A DNA stretch of 64,000 nt from Ectocarpus siliculosus (GCA_000310025.1 FN649742.1:2957471-3021470), one strand, 5' to 3'; shown: positions 1-14,000, counted from the first letter of the stretch. Program-made: numbers and translations. Notes: generated by a model from the letters alone, not told the origin.

Positions 1-165
1 GAGGGAAGTGACTGTACGCAGCAATCTTTGTCGTCGATGACGATCAATACCTGTAGATTACTGCGCAAGGCAAAAAGGGCTTCTGCGTGCTTCTTCCTTG
101 CCCTGTCATCTACAGGTATTGATCGTCATCGACGACAAAGATTGCTGCGTACAGTCACTTCCCTC
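1..165. repeat. Perfect 57-bp inverted repeat (hairpin), possibly the end of a foldback element
   Basis: Bases 1-57 and 109-165 are exact reverse complements across all 57 positions, separated by a 51-base spacer. As RNA this would form a long perfect stem; as DNA it could be a small foldback or MITE-type element. The left arm starts at the first base of the window, so the element may continue outside it. No coding sequence is seen inside. The absence of any mismatch implies a recent origin or active gene conversion between the arms. Confidence 0.9.
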
Positions 166-2680
166 ACACAGCGCTCTATTGGTATTATTCGCGACTAGTA
201 TAATTACCAAAGGACGCATTTATGTATCAAAACGTGCCTGCCTGCCTTCGGGAACGCGCTGACTGTGCATCACGCCGCCGTTTATGGCGATTTTACAGCA
301 AGCAAGTATCGCCCCGCCTCAACCTTCCTACGCGTGCTGGCATTCGACATTCAACGCGTGCCAATTTTAAACAAACACAGAATACAAGCAACAACATTAA
401 AGCGTACCCTACGCGAGTAAACGCCAGGATACACCGTGCGTGTTAAGCCTAAACTACCTCGTTTCATCCGATGCCTCACAATACTGGTTCACGCAACTTC
501 AAGTACAAAAGTAGCGTGCGCACCACCAAGTGCAGGAGCATATGACACTATGTATGCTCGTCTCTCAAGTCGGTGCCTCTTCTGGCCAGCTGTTCCTTCA
601 AACTTACCTACCAGGACACTTGGTGACCCTTTCGCTTGGCTCAAAGGCGTGGGGGACGCCCACCCGGTCTCTAGCCAAGCGCCCCGCCTTCTAGGCTGTT
701 TTTTCCGCTATGGTACTTGCTTCCTTCCTTCGTCGGGAACATGGTCCCACACACGCACACGCGGATCCTCATCCCGCCCCCCCCTCACATGGCATCACGG
801 CAATGCTCCTGTCCCTGGAAAAGTCCCACCCGCCACGTGCCTCTCTCGTGGTGGCATGTCAACCCGCGCGAGACTGCCCGACACCGACAAAGATCTACTC
901 CTGCTTAAAAAATATGCCGAGATTGTCGCTGCTCCGCGCCTCCATCTCAACGGATGGACGGGCGACGGTGCCCTGATTCTGAATACATGAAAAGAGGGTT
1001 TGGCGAAAACATGTACTTGGTACAAACAACGAAGACAACATGAAACGTCAACACAACAACAGGCCTGCTTGCCCCTCTCGGCCACCAACCCGAACCAAGC
1101 CTTCCTCGCTCGTATCACCTACATGTGTATATGCCGTGCTTACACAGCCATGCATTCGACTCCGTGCGTCGTTCCTCACCTTTGTTCACACATACTTCGT
1201 ATACACTACACGCCGCCCGATATCTTGTCTCGTCTCCCTACAATTTACAAGCAGCCTCGTCTCTTTGGTGCTTCATCACGCACCCACAAACACCGGATCA
1301 TCACCAGCAAAAATGTCTGTTCGTACAACATAGGTTGTTCAAGAGACTCAAACATACATGTACACCAATCACCTACAAGCGCCGAACTCCCTACGGCCTC
1401 CTTCTCTATTGATCACGCTACCTCACGCTTCCCGACAGTCACAGCCGTGCATTTCAACTCCGCGAGCCAAGTCCTGCTTTTTGTCCCGTAAACAATACAC
1501 CCCCGACATTCCCCCATCTGATGAAAGAGAGCTCGTCCTCGTGTGTAACATATAACACGGCTTGTTCATGGACCCCAACATCTACACCAACCAGTTTCCC
1601 TCCTGCCTTCTGTTCTCTTGAACAATCCCCGCAAGCTTCCCGACAGTGGCAATGCTTGTCATAAACCAGTCCAACACAATCGCCCCGACTCTTTCGTGTC
1701 TCTCGCTCAAAACCACAGCGCCCCGTCCGCTCCTATGTAGGAATAAACAAAAACTAGAACATGCGGCGTTTACCATTACAAAAGGACAGACTTTCACGAA
1801 CAACCTGGCTCAACACTATCACGGGCTCTGCCCCTCCTCTTGTTTTCCCTCTCTAGTGTTCTCTATTCCACAAGTCTCAATTCTCTCTCCCTTTCCCAAT
1901 CCCCCCGCCCCCGAAACTCCTGTATTCAACCACAACTACCCGCAACCGCAGCAACACCTGCCGGTCGTCAAAGGGAGAACGCGGGCTCTACCACCAGAGG
2001 CCAAAACGCCGCCAAGGTCACGCATCAAAACTTCACAAAGCAGTGACTCATGTATGATTCTCCACTCCATTCTACGGTACAGAGCAGTTAGCCGACGCGT
2101 GATTCGCACGAGACGCCCCTCCCCGTAGCAGTACACGCACACGCATGCAAGCAACATTTTTCGCAAAACAGGATGGATCTTAAATCCTCGCAAAAAATCA
2201 TCCGCTATTTTGTAAAAGTTTAGTTTTCCAACCGAGTCGCCAGGACCCCTCCCTCTGCAAAATTGACCCCCGAGGACCAGACAGGGACACGGGCTTCACT
2301 CGCAATTTTTTCTCGCTATCTATAAAAAATAGAGGTGCTCTCATGTCCGCCCAATCTGCTGCTGTTGTCAAAGTGACCGAGTTCCAACAAACAAAATACC
2401 TTCTCCCAGCAAAAATTTTCGCGCCGACTACCTCTTCCGCTCCCCGGCTGTAGCACAGTAATTTTAGTCGCCTGCGCGAGCACTCCGGCCCAGCCAAGCC
2501 AAAACTACTGCAAGCCCAGACCAGAGGCGGTGCCCACGCAACGCTTGTTCCTGTGAAAAGCTGCACGTTGAAAAGCTGCACATTACCCGCATGCTCCTTT
2601 CACGTGTGTGCATGCAACAGGGCTGCGAAGCCCTCAAGCGCGAAGCGTCAAGTTGGTAGCATCAGACAGATTGGCTTGCA
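166..2680. other. Non-coding stretch with no supported gene
   Basis: Several open frames of 60-180 codons occur on both strands, but none shows a recognisable domain, a signal peptide or splice-consistent extension, and their residue composition looks like translated non-coding DNA. The sequence is C-rich on the plus strand, with runs of ACA and CCC. The right end should contain the 3' untranslated region of the minus-strand methyltransferase gene, but I see no clear polyadenylation signal. Nothing else can be supported here. Confidence 0.5.
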
Positions 2681-3704
2681 TCACTTCTGGGTGGCGCTCT
2701 TGCGGAAGGTGAAGAAGGACCACCTGGCAGTGGATGCGTGCGTGCGTGCGTGGGCGGATGGGTGGTGTTGACGGCAGGCAGTCAGACCTTGGGGAGGGTG
2801 CGTGTTCTGATACCAAAAGGAACCGAAAGCGACTAAATAAATAAAACGCAAGTATGCACGACTGGGCGGAGGATGGGTGGGTGGGTGGGCTTGAGGTACT
2901 TGTGAGACGACACTCAGCTGAAAGGGTAAGGAAAGTCCGGCTTGTACATAGCTGCTTGGGGCGATTGATGCCAGTGACAGGACGGCATGAAATACTCTCA
3001 TGCCGAGAGACCACGACGACTTAATAAAAGGCGCGATAGATGCGAAGAATGGTTTGCTCAGCCGAGTACAGTAGCACTGTAGACGCGAAGCAAAACAGCA
3101 CGCGCGCAAGCAACGTAGAGGGCTGTAGACAGACATGTACCTCCGGACTGCGTGGCAAGCACGAGTGAACTGCGCCGTTGATGGTTAATCGATTCCTGAA
3201 ACAAAGCATGAGGAGGACTCTGTCCAATGGTCGAGGAGCATCGAGGAGTAGGAAGATAGATCGGTCGACTACTGCTGTTGTCGAGCAGGGGTTGGTTTCG
3301 GCAGCGAACAACAGCCACGTCACCGATGTTTTCACGCGTCCAAACGCCAGGAAAACAACACGAGAAAAAGCAACCGTCAACACCACCACGCACCCATCCG
3401 CCCCTCCCTTCAGAATCTTCGTCTGCGTGCAACAATCAAGACACATTCCAACTACAAGCCTTGCCCCTGCCGTGTGGTAGATGTACATAACTCAATTTTC
3501 TCACGCCAGCCATGCCCGGTCGCCAACACGCACGCAATTCGCACACACAAAACTTGCGTATGAACACAGCAGAGCCCGTGGCCGCAGAATTCGCGTCTTT
3601 CCGGTGGTTGGAATAGAACAGAGGATGCTTGTCCCTGGGTATATCAACAACAAGGTTTTGAAACGTCTTTCTCATGTTGCACACGAGACAAGAGCAGCAG
3701 CAGC

Positions 3705-3743
<39 letters not shown>

Positions 3744-6700
3744 CACATACCTGAGCACACCCCTGTTCGAGGCTGAGAGCCAGTTGCGAAGGTCCTTCGA
3801 CAGCTCGTCCACGTACTCCGGAGAGGTGTGCTTCAGCATGTCGGCCTTGCGCGTTTCCGCAACCTACGATACATGGCCACGAGATGGTGCCGAGCGAGAG
3901 AGGGGGGATTCGGGCGGGTATGTAGGTCAACAGACAGGGAGCAAGTAGACACACCGTGTCCGGCGATGTATGTGGACGGTGTTAAGATGCAGGGTGAAGG
4001 CTGAAAGTAATCTTTCTCGTGCGCTTCTTGCCCAACTGCACCCTGCGTGCTCCACACTAGGCGATGAGCCTGGCCTGACGGCATGATCCGTGGGAAACGC
4101 GTTGCGACAGGATCATCCTCAGCAGCAGCAGCGGCGACGGTCTCGCACTTCAGCACCGAAAAGTACCCGCAGTTGCTGCTCACTACTAGTATACGTCTCG
4201 GCGAAGCACGCTGCAAGAAACACAAGATAAACATTTCCATCCGGCACTTCGCGAAGCCTACACAGCAGTCCAGAGGACCCACGTCTGCGGGCGACCTCAA
4301 GTACTCGGGCACAAAAAAACAGAACTATCCCCTTCGTAAGTTCTCAGCACATCATAGCGCAGCAGCCCCCAACAAACTACTCGAGAGCTGTCCCACCACC
4401 GACACCACAACCATCGCACTGCCGGTCGTGAACGTCGCCGTAACAGTGCCAACAACGACAGCAGCGATGTACGCAACAGCATCTAGACTAGAAAGCGGAC
4501 AAGGAACGCGCAGGAAAATCGGGAACGATTCCAACACACAACTCTTGCGTGCAGCTTTACTAACTTCCACGAGCGGCAGCAGTGGATGCGATGTTGTCTC
4601 AGACTCGGAAGGGCCACCAAGGGAAAACGTTCAACAAGAAAAACGACCAAAACCACACAAAAAAGTGTACCAAGGTACTGCTGTAGACGAAACATTACCT
4701 CGAGGAGAGTCTTGAAATGCACGGCCAGGGACGTGGTCTTGTCGAGCGACTCGAGCGGCTCCAGCCCGGCCGAGCGCGCGTGCCCCACGAAAGACTTGTG
4801 CGTCTCCAGGGAGGTCACCTGATTACAAGGGAAAAGAGAGAGATGGCGCGCAACCGCGTCGAACAACCAAGCACATAAGTACACATTCCCTTCCCTGTGA
4901 TTGTCTTCCACTGCAAATTTCGCTCTCCGGGGTGATAGAATTCGGAGGACACCACCACCGTCTTAACCCTTTTTTTTTTTTTCTCGTTTCTTCGGGCATG
5001 CATCGAGTGTATGTACCCAGAAACGTGGTGCAGTAGGTTGTTTCACCCACCAAGTCTCTGCCTAGCCGCCATCACGTGCGACGGCCTCGCAAGCGCTGCG
5101 GTTCGCACCATTTACAAGTAGGTCGCACAAGAAAATCGGCCCCTCGACGATCCCCACGGGCGAGTTCGGCCAACGCAATAGCCCACCAAACTGCTGTGAT
5201 TCCGTGACATGGAAAACGTGATTCCGGGCCTCTCTTTCATTGCTCAGGTGTATGTAAGGGCTGATGTGCGAAAGTTGAGGCCGACCCTACTGCTAGCACC
5301 AAAAGGTCAAACGGGGGATACGGCGGGCAGCTACTACTCCGTTGAGATAGCCAAGAGGTCATCCTTGTGTAAAAAAACAGATGGTACTCCGCAAGACACA
5401 CTAGACCGTCGCTAGCGTTCTTGTACGATCAGCCAACGCCAAACAACAACAACAACAACAACCACCATCATCCAACGATGACGACCCGGACCTTCACCCC
5501 ACCTGCAGACGCGCGAGCACCTCCTCCAGCTCCTCGTTCGTAGCCTCCTCCGCCCTGAGGATGTTGGTGCAGGCGAAAACGCCCCCGGGGGCCAGCAGCC
5601 GAGCCGCCTCCTCGAGCGCCTTCGGCGTCTGCCTCCCCGCGTGGCACAGCGCGTCCTGCGAGAAGCAGAAGCCGAACGACGCCGCCGGCAAGCCGGTGCT
5701 GAAGAAGGTGGCCGGCTCCCCGACCCTGACCAGGTCGGACAGGCCGGCCTGTTCCGTGAGGCGGCGGTTGAGGTCGTTGGACTCGCGGTTGAGGTCGACG
5801 CAGTCCACCGTCGCCCCGAAGTTGACCGCGAGGTATCGCGAGCCCGAGCCGTACCCGGAGCCGAGCTCGACGGCCTTGGTGCCCATGGTGGGCTTGGCGA
5901 TGGAGAAGAGGACGACGGTGCTGTTTTCGCACGCCTGTTAGGGGGGGGGGGGGGGGGGAGGGTCAGGCTTGGGACGCGAGAGTACCTTGTTTGAAGGTGG
6001 TCTCAGCTTGCTATCTCAAGAGGAAGTCGACAGCAAACACGTGCTGCCGCAAGTTTGTTCTCTAGAACTACGGCGGTAGGGTTCTCAAGCAAATCCAAGC
6101 TCCCGACATTACCACCGGACACAAACCTTGACTTACTGCTATTTCACGGAACAAGCTTCCGCGCTTCCACTATATATATGCATATTTGTCTTCACTTCAC
6201 ATCAGCGCTCACAGTACTAGTGCCGTTTACTCCAACCCGTGGTCACACAGAAGGGCCCCTCTCTACCCTCCCCTCCTGCGGTACGGCTCCTTCGATTTTT
6301 AATGCGAGAAGAGTTCAGCACTCTCTTCCCTCTGTGTACACACGAACTAGCGCTATCCACTAGGCCAGGAGCGGAAGCGAGAGAAAAACTCACTTTGCAA
6401 GAAAAGCTCGCTTACGCCGGGATTCGGACCCCTGACCGGACCTCAAGAAGGTTTCGAGGATACCAACTAGACCACCGGGGCGACCGGCTAACTATTGCAC
6501 CCCTCTATTATCATATTCTGGACCCACGGAAGAGGACAGCCACCTCCCTATTCCGACTGCATCGTCGCTACCTCCCCTCCCGCAGGCCATGCGTACGAGA
6601 GTCAACTGCCACGAAAGACCTCAAGCAGCAGTGAAAAATTGTTGCGCCGGCATATGCACGACCTCAACCTGAAACGCGTACCCTACGCAACACCACCACC

Positions 6701-7996
6701 ACTGGCGTACTATGGTACCACGCTGAGCTATTATCTCCTTCAAGTACGTACCTCCACCACCCTCTTGTTGGCGGGCAGGGCGATCGTCGCGGGGTCCTCG
6801 TACAAGCCCAGGTGCTGGTGGAGCCCGCCCCAGAGCTCGCGGTAGAAGTACTGCGTGAAGCTGCAAGAGCGGGACCGGTCGCCGGTTGCCGCGGCAAGGT
6901 TGGGGTCGCACGCAAGCATAAGACGGCGGCCAAGCACCAAACGGTTTCGTCAACGATCGCACGGGAGTAGCTAGCCACACAGGAGTGGCTCGAGTACTGT
7001 AATGGTGTGTGACTTATGCAACTTTCTGGGGTTTGGAACGTGGGTTCGAGTCTCGGCGCAGTCACACCAACGAATATATTATGCCCCAAGAACAATCTGG
7101 TCTCTCGGAGAGGAACCTCTTCTGTGTCCACGGAATGGAGTCCTACCCCGCAGAATTGCTGTGGACGCTGACTCAAAGTGATGAAGACAACAAAAAAAAA
7201 AGTGAAAAGGAGAACAATTTGTGCGTCCGCCGCAACAGAATTAACGTTCACTCGCGGTCGACGAGGGGAAGGAATTTTTTTGCTTCCTCCTCGCGACAGC
7301 TACTTTCTGCGTCTGTTCGTCCAGTGCAATGAAATGTTGCAGCAAGGCAAGATCACCGTTCGACCACTGAAAAACTAGTCGCTGGTTTAAATGTTATAAC
7401 CACAACCCGTTCGGCCTTGCGGTGGTTTCGAATCATGCCCCAGAAAACATGTTTTTTTTCTCCCCAGAAAGTACAGGTGAGCGCGACCCACGTGATAAAA
7501 CCCGCGTGACATTAACATTTTGCGACCCCGATTCCGGTCCGTCTTTTCCCCCAAATCACGAACAAAATTTACACTAGAAACGCCTCTTGTGCCGCACGGC
7601 GTGTCTGACCAGGAGGTTATGGACTCTACGTATTTCACTGAATGCTCACCCAACTCTTCACCACCTCCAATCACCCTAGCGAGCTCGACCGAGTTCGCTC
7701 GACCGAGTTCGCTCGGTCCCGCTTGGCATTCCTCACCATATATCACCACACAGGAAATAGCCAACCTCAAAATCACGCTCTTCTAGAGTTGAACTTCTAC
7801 CTATATTGGCATCGATGATCAGATGCAGGACCTGTAATTTTTTTAGCTCATATCCCCGGCAAATAACGGCCCGATGAGGAGCGGTTATGTTTCGTCGCCC
7901 TCATTACAGCCCCGAATCTCAGGGATCAGGATTTGTTTTTCCCCTTCCGCCAGAGTCAGTGAAAGGACTGGCGTCCATAATGTACGGGGAGACACA

Positions 7997-8036
<40 letters not shown>

Positions 8037-11000
8037 AGGGAGGGGGTGGGTGACTCTTTGCAGCCTACTCTGTGCCTGTTGCTGTCTCCTCTTGACTCCT
8101 TGCCTGTCGCCGTAGTGGTTCAAGGAGTGCGCTTCCTCCTCCGCGATTAGGGTGTCCTCCGAGAGCGTGTCTGGGTGGGGCAAGAAAGTCGCCGCCGTCG
8201 CCACGCCGCCGCCGCCCCTGGGGCTCGGGGTGGACGCGCCGCCGGAGCAGGTGCACAGCACGCCCACCCCGATCTCCGTGATGTCCAGGACGTTGAAACC
8301 GCTCTCCTCCAGGACCTGGCGAAACAGGGCAGCGGCAACAGTCAGTCACCAGTCACGAGACGGATGCACATGACGTGAAACCAAGTGCTTCAGGGCAGCG
8401 CGCGCTTGAAAGCTTGCTCACGCGAGAGCACAAGTTTGCACGAAAAGACAACAAAAAACGGCACTGGGCGAAAGTCTTTAGAACCAAACAGTGGGATTGA
8501 TTGCCTCTGCATGATGCATGTAAAAGCTGTACCGCGCAGCTGCAAAAACGGGAAACGATTTGTGGCCACGCACAACGCCAGAAGTCTTCAACCTCTCAAG
8601 CTTCTTCAGCGGAGTGACCCAGAGGCCGCAAGCAACCCAACCCTCCGTCCGCCTAACCGTATCCTTGGCCAACCCTCAACCGATCTATATAAATCGCTCT
8701 CCCAAGGTAGGTAGGTAGGTAGGTAGGTAGAGCCTCTACCTACCTTGCTCTCGCCAAGCTTGCGCGTGGTACAAGTGGTTGGGTACTCTCAACCCTAGCC
8801 CCCATCTAGCCCCTACACTACTCCTCAGGGTTATTGAGAAAAAAAAGTTACGCCAGAAAAGAACCACCGGGGAATAACCGCAAGAGGGGGGTGTACCATC
8901 CCGACAAGGCCGGGACGGAGCCGCCGGGTTTCACTGGACCAGGCTAGCACATCACCAAGCAGAGGGCGGGGGGGGGGGGGCACATTGAAAATTCCTAAGT
9001 CCCACAAGCAGAAACATGGACGCTGCGCTCACCCTGCGAGCCTCTTCAGGGGTGGTCCAGTGCGTGTGGTAGCCCTCCGCCGTGTCGAGGTGGCGGTCCT
9101 CCATGTCAATCACGGCCCCCTTCAGCGAGCCGCACAGCTCCGGGTGTTTGTAGTAAAAGTACTGCAGGGCTTCTCCGAACTTGTTTCCGTTCCAGAACCC
9201 GACGATGATGATGCCGTTCTCTCCAGCAAGCTCCTTCATCTGCTCTCGCCGTCGTTGGTTTGTGTTGTCCCGAGGGACGCGAAGACAACAGCAGTGGCAG
9301 GGAGTCCTTTGAGCTAAATAAAACACGTCGTTGTCGTTCTTTGGCTAGGTGCGAACAGAAGGTCGTGCTGCCCAGCAGAGTGCACGTGATGCCTCTGTTT
9401 TGTCTTGCTCCGCTTGGGCGCGATCTCCCGCAATCGTACGGCCTTTTATATATTTTTCGTCAATTGACCAATACCCATCCTCTCGTACCAACACACGGTT
9501 AGTCCAAACGGAACCCTCACTATTTCAACATTTCACCATTATCCCTAGTGGAATTTCGTACCATCACCAAACTCACAACGCATCGGCCCTATACATCCAC
9601 TGCTGTGTCGTCACGAAAAAACACAAAAATTGCATGCGTACCAAGCACCTAAAACGCCTCAGTGCATCCTTCCACCACACGCAAACGCAAACGCTCTTCA
9701 CGGGCGGGCAGGCTCTCGCAGGCACACCTGTGAGTACGTGCGGGATTTGATCGCATCCGGGAAGATCCCTATGGTGTTGTTGACGCACGTCACCACGGTG
9801 GGCGCGGATGTGTTGTCTATGGAAGGATGGGCGCTAACGATGTCGATGAGGTCGGTCGCGCTCCCCTTGCAGAACGATATCTGCGCGCCACACCGAACAA
9901 CAACGGGGGGGGGGGGGGGGAGGGGGGCGCTTGTGCATGTGTGCGCGCGCTTCTTTTGGTCTGCATCGACCGCGCAAACCAGCCGGCAAATGAAAAAGGT
10001 CGCGGTCCGTGTACGTCCACGTGTTGTTTGCTGCTCGGCACGCTTGGTCTACCGGGTGTAAGGTGGCGTGGGCGAGCGGGTCGGCAAAAGCCAGTGTTGT
10101 ACTCGCGATCAGCAGGCTTCGAGGCATGTGTCGAGCCACGCCATGCACCCGGGTATCCAAGACACCGAGGACGAGATCAACCAATCCACACGCGTTTCGT
10201 CAGCCGCGGCGATACCTGGCCGGGCCAAACAACCGCAAGAGACCAGCGGCAGCAGCAGCGACAACAACAACAAACATGCCACCCCGTCTGCTTACACCTG
10301 CATTATTTCAAGCCCCCCCCCCCCCTGACACATACCTTATCCTTGAGCTCCTTTGGGGTCTGCTCCTGAGCGTACGCCAAGAAGCCGTCGTTGATGTCGA
10401 TTCCCAGGCTGTGCTTGAAGTCGGACGCCAGGCTAAGGATGACATCGCCCGTCCCGCAACCAACCTCGACGGAGAAACTCCTGTCGTCGTCACAAAGACG
10501 AGGAAGTGGGAGTACAAAAAAAAGAAAACACACGACAACGTGAATGAACCGCATGGACATTAAAGAAGCGTGGGGTCCACGCGGACGCACTCGCGAACAA
10601 AACGATCCTCAGGGAGCGTTTGACTGCTGAATACAGTACCGTGGCCGGGTGCGCCCCACATTGCCCAATATCACCACCCCTGGCGTTGACTAAACAAGAC
10701 ATACTGCAAGATCATCATCACACATGCGCCGGGAGACAGGTGTCGAATGGCGTTTTCCGTGTCGGATCCGTAAACAAGCAAAAATAGTCCGGACAAGAAA
10801 AACGGGCATAAATATTGCGGGATAAAATTGGCGTTGCGAAAACTGTTTTGGAACGGACAGTAATGTTTCAAGGGTTGGTCCTAACCGGACTTGTGCACCA
10901 AGACCTCACATCCAGACAAAAAATTAGAGCGGAACGATCCATAGAAATCTGGGAGAACAGTACCTGGTACCGAAAACCTTCAAGGGTCCTAAATGCTTTG

Positions 11001-14000
11001 TAGCAAAACCAGACCTAGAGTTGGAGGTTGAGTGTGCGGCACAGCAATGAATAGTCTGTGGTTGAGGTTGCGCTGGTTTGCAATTGTGATGGGAGAAGGG
11101 GCTACGGCCAGTGCGCCCTTTGAGAGCTGCGCGGGCGGGAAACACCCTACGGCATAACCTCCGTGGGAGGGGCGCAAAACCAAAACGAGGGTATATGCCG
11201 CGGTTTACATCCTTGCGGAATTGTGGCAGCTTGCTGCCGCTGCTACTACATGTCGCGCTGATGTTGGACAGCACACGAGGAGGACACGCCGTAAAAGGCG
11301 GAGAGATGGCAACGGTCGGGGAGATGGCATCGGTCGGAGAGATGACACCGGGGTGCGCAAAAAAAAACAAGGCCGGCATGATTTAATCCGATTCCCGCAT
11401 TGGGGTCGGTGAGATCGCACCCGGGGCGATCTCGTCCACCTCCAAATCCAAAGATTGAGCTCGTGATTTGATCTGCCGGAAAGAGGTACATGTGCGTGCC
11501 TTTCACCTGTGGAGACGGTGTCAGCGGAGCGCCACTCCTCTCCATACGGTCTCGGTTGACGCGGGGATGTCAGTTTGTTTGAAGTTGCCAACCGTGCACT
11601 CAACCTTACACAAAACACACAAGCCGCAACCTTACACACAACGATTTCCAAGGACTGCTGCGTGCGTACTGGCATTGTAGAGGAAGAAGCGAGGAACAAC
11701 CTGGTGCCGTGTGTGCCGTTTCCTGAGATGGAAACCACGTCGTTTGTGTGTATCCTTGTTCCGCCGTACAAACAAAAATATCGCGTTCAACCCTATGACC
11801 ACTCGCTGCATGCAAAGCTGCTACGTTCCAGCCTACGTCTTGCAGTTGTTCCCGGTGTTCTCCCAGCAACAACGGTACGTACACCGCACGCCCTTGTCTC
11901 CTTGTAGGTAAACTATTAATAGAAGCAATACTACGTACGAGGTGGAGAGATGGTACCGGTCGGGGAGATCGTACCGGGTGGCGTGCATACAAACACCGCC
12001 GAGCACCAGTGGGCCGGCTGTGCCTACATGTAGATCATTGCGCATCGCACCGGTCGGAGAGATCGCACCGTGCCTTCAAAAAGCCGAACGATTAAATTGC
12101 ATCTCCGCACCGGGGGCGGGGAGATGGCACAGGTCGGAGAGATCGCACCGGGGTGAGAGAAACATTCAGAGGAAAAAACATTTAAAACACTCTTCGCACC
12201 CGGTGCCATCTCTCCGCCCTTTGTACGGCATTCTTTTGCTCATGGTTGACTCTGTGGAGCCCGTTGTGTGCTGTGTGAAGTTGAGTTCAAACTTTTAGAA
12301 AGTACGATCAAAGAGAGACTGCCCATTTGAGACGTTTATTAAGTCTTGACAGTGAACAGGAAGAAAACCGCTAGTTACTGGGTTTATTTTGGGTCTATTT
12401 TATGCCTCTACACTGAATTTTTCCTAGTCACAAAAGCTATGCATACGCAAATAAATATGCATACATACATACGCTGAAAAGTGTAGTACACGTCTCACCA
12501 CGAAAAAATGGGGGGACTACTGCTGTCGCCAAAATAAATAGGGCGAAAACACAAAACACCGACCCTGAGCAAAGCTCGTCAAAGTCAGTCCGAGTGAACT
12601 CAAAAGAGAACCTGCTTACGGTACCGTGGTTGGGTGCGCCCCACACTATTATACTGCCCAATATAATCACACCTGGCGTCGATTGAGAATTTTTTTGTAA
12701 GATCGTCCTCACACATGCGCCGGAAGACAGGTGTCGAACGCGTTTTCGGTTGTCGGATCCGCAAACAAGCATTTCCATCCCGAGATAAACGGACGTCATT
12801 GCAGGATACAGCAGTACGAGTTGGGGACATTGTTTCGAAACGGACAAAAGAAAGACCCTTCGAATCTAATCCCATTTTGTAGAATTGTGTTATGTAGGTG
12901 TCTTGTGTAAAAAAAAGTACTTCGCAGTATGCATTGTACCCTTTTGTCAGTATTTGGGCTGTGACTACCGCAGACGTCTGCGTCATGGACTGGTGATGTT
13001 AGAAGGTGCTGAGCAGCAGAGACCGGAATAATTTTCTAAACGTGGACAAGACAACAACTTAGGGATCCTGGACGTGCATGGTATCCTTTGCACCTTGGAG
13101 CCCCATAGATTTGGAGCAAGGGGTCGGATACTGCGAGGGGTGCTGCAAACGCCGAACAATTAAAAGGGAAAGCGACACAACAGGGTATATACCCTGGTCG
13201 AAAAGCGACACACCTGGGTACGCAAGTCATTAACAGCAGTAAATGCACTCATATCATTGGTCAGCGCCCAATTTCACCCCGGTGCGTCCGAAAAGGCCCA
13301 GGGTATACCCTGCCGTGACTACTTTTCTCAACAACTGTACCCTGTTTTCGGAAATGTACCCTGACCTGACGGGAAATGAGACCCTTTCATCAATCATTTC
13401 CCCCGCAGGAATCTTCCCAACAGCAGTTTTTGCAATCTGTTAGTGACTCTTCCTATCTAACGGCTTTTACGCCCTCTGATTGGTCCGGCGTTGGTTCCTA
13501 GCCTTGACCCTCTCCAGCGCCCTCTCGCCGTTCCGCATTCCGAGAACGCGGCGCAGCCGCGTTCTCGACCAGTTCGCGGCCGCTAGGCCGTGCTTTGGCC
13601 GTGGGTGAGGGTTAGGGGTAGGGTAGATGTGGGGTGAGGAACCTAGTGCCGAGTCCTTTCCCCCTCCAACCATGGGATACCGAACGGCGAATCTTCGCGC
13701 CAAAAAACTTCCATGGCAACCGGGCAGGAATCAGTTTCCGCCCCTGCGAAACAACACCAACCATCAATGCTTCCGCTCTAAATCAACAATGGCCGGGCAA
13801 TACCCCAGCACAATTGTTCCATTTGGAAACATGGACACATGCGTACAATACCCGTGGACTACTGCTTGCTTCAGTCTATATGCGAGATGCACGGGTCACG
13901 CTATGAAAGCGAGATCGATCCAGCATGGTTGACATGCATAAATATGCATGTGTGCGTGCGTGTGTTGTCTGTTGTGTCTCAACTGCGACGTGTTTCTTGC

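Noticed and set aside
222-990. Open frames of 74 and 184 codons on the plus strand
   Set aside because: No domain, no targeting signal, low-quality composition and no splice support; likely chance frames in C-rich DNA.
3481-3948. Plus-strand frame of 155 codons with an alanine run
   Set aside because: It is the complement of a methyltransferase exon plus the AGC microsatellite.
5468-5994. Long frames on both strands overlapping 5503-5934
   Set aside because: Shadows of the GC-rich methyltransferase exon in other frames.
7004-7068. tRNA-like sequence with GTGTGAC/GTCACAC ends and a GGTTCGAGTC box
   Set aside because: Only about 65 bases, no convincing A box, D arm or anticodon arm; at best a decayed tRNA-derived repeat.
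10636-12850. Reading the direct repeats as LTRs of a retroelement
   Set aside because: No primer-binding site, polypurine tract, TG..CA ends or coding remains could be seen; left as an unclassified repeat pair.
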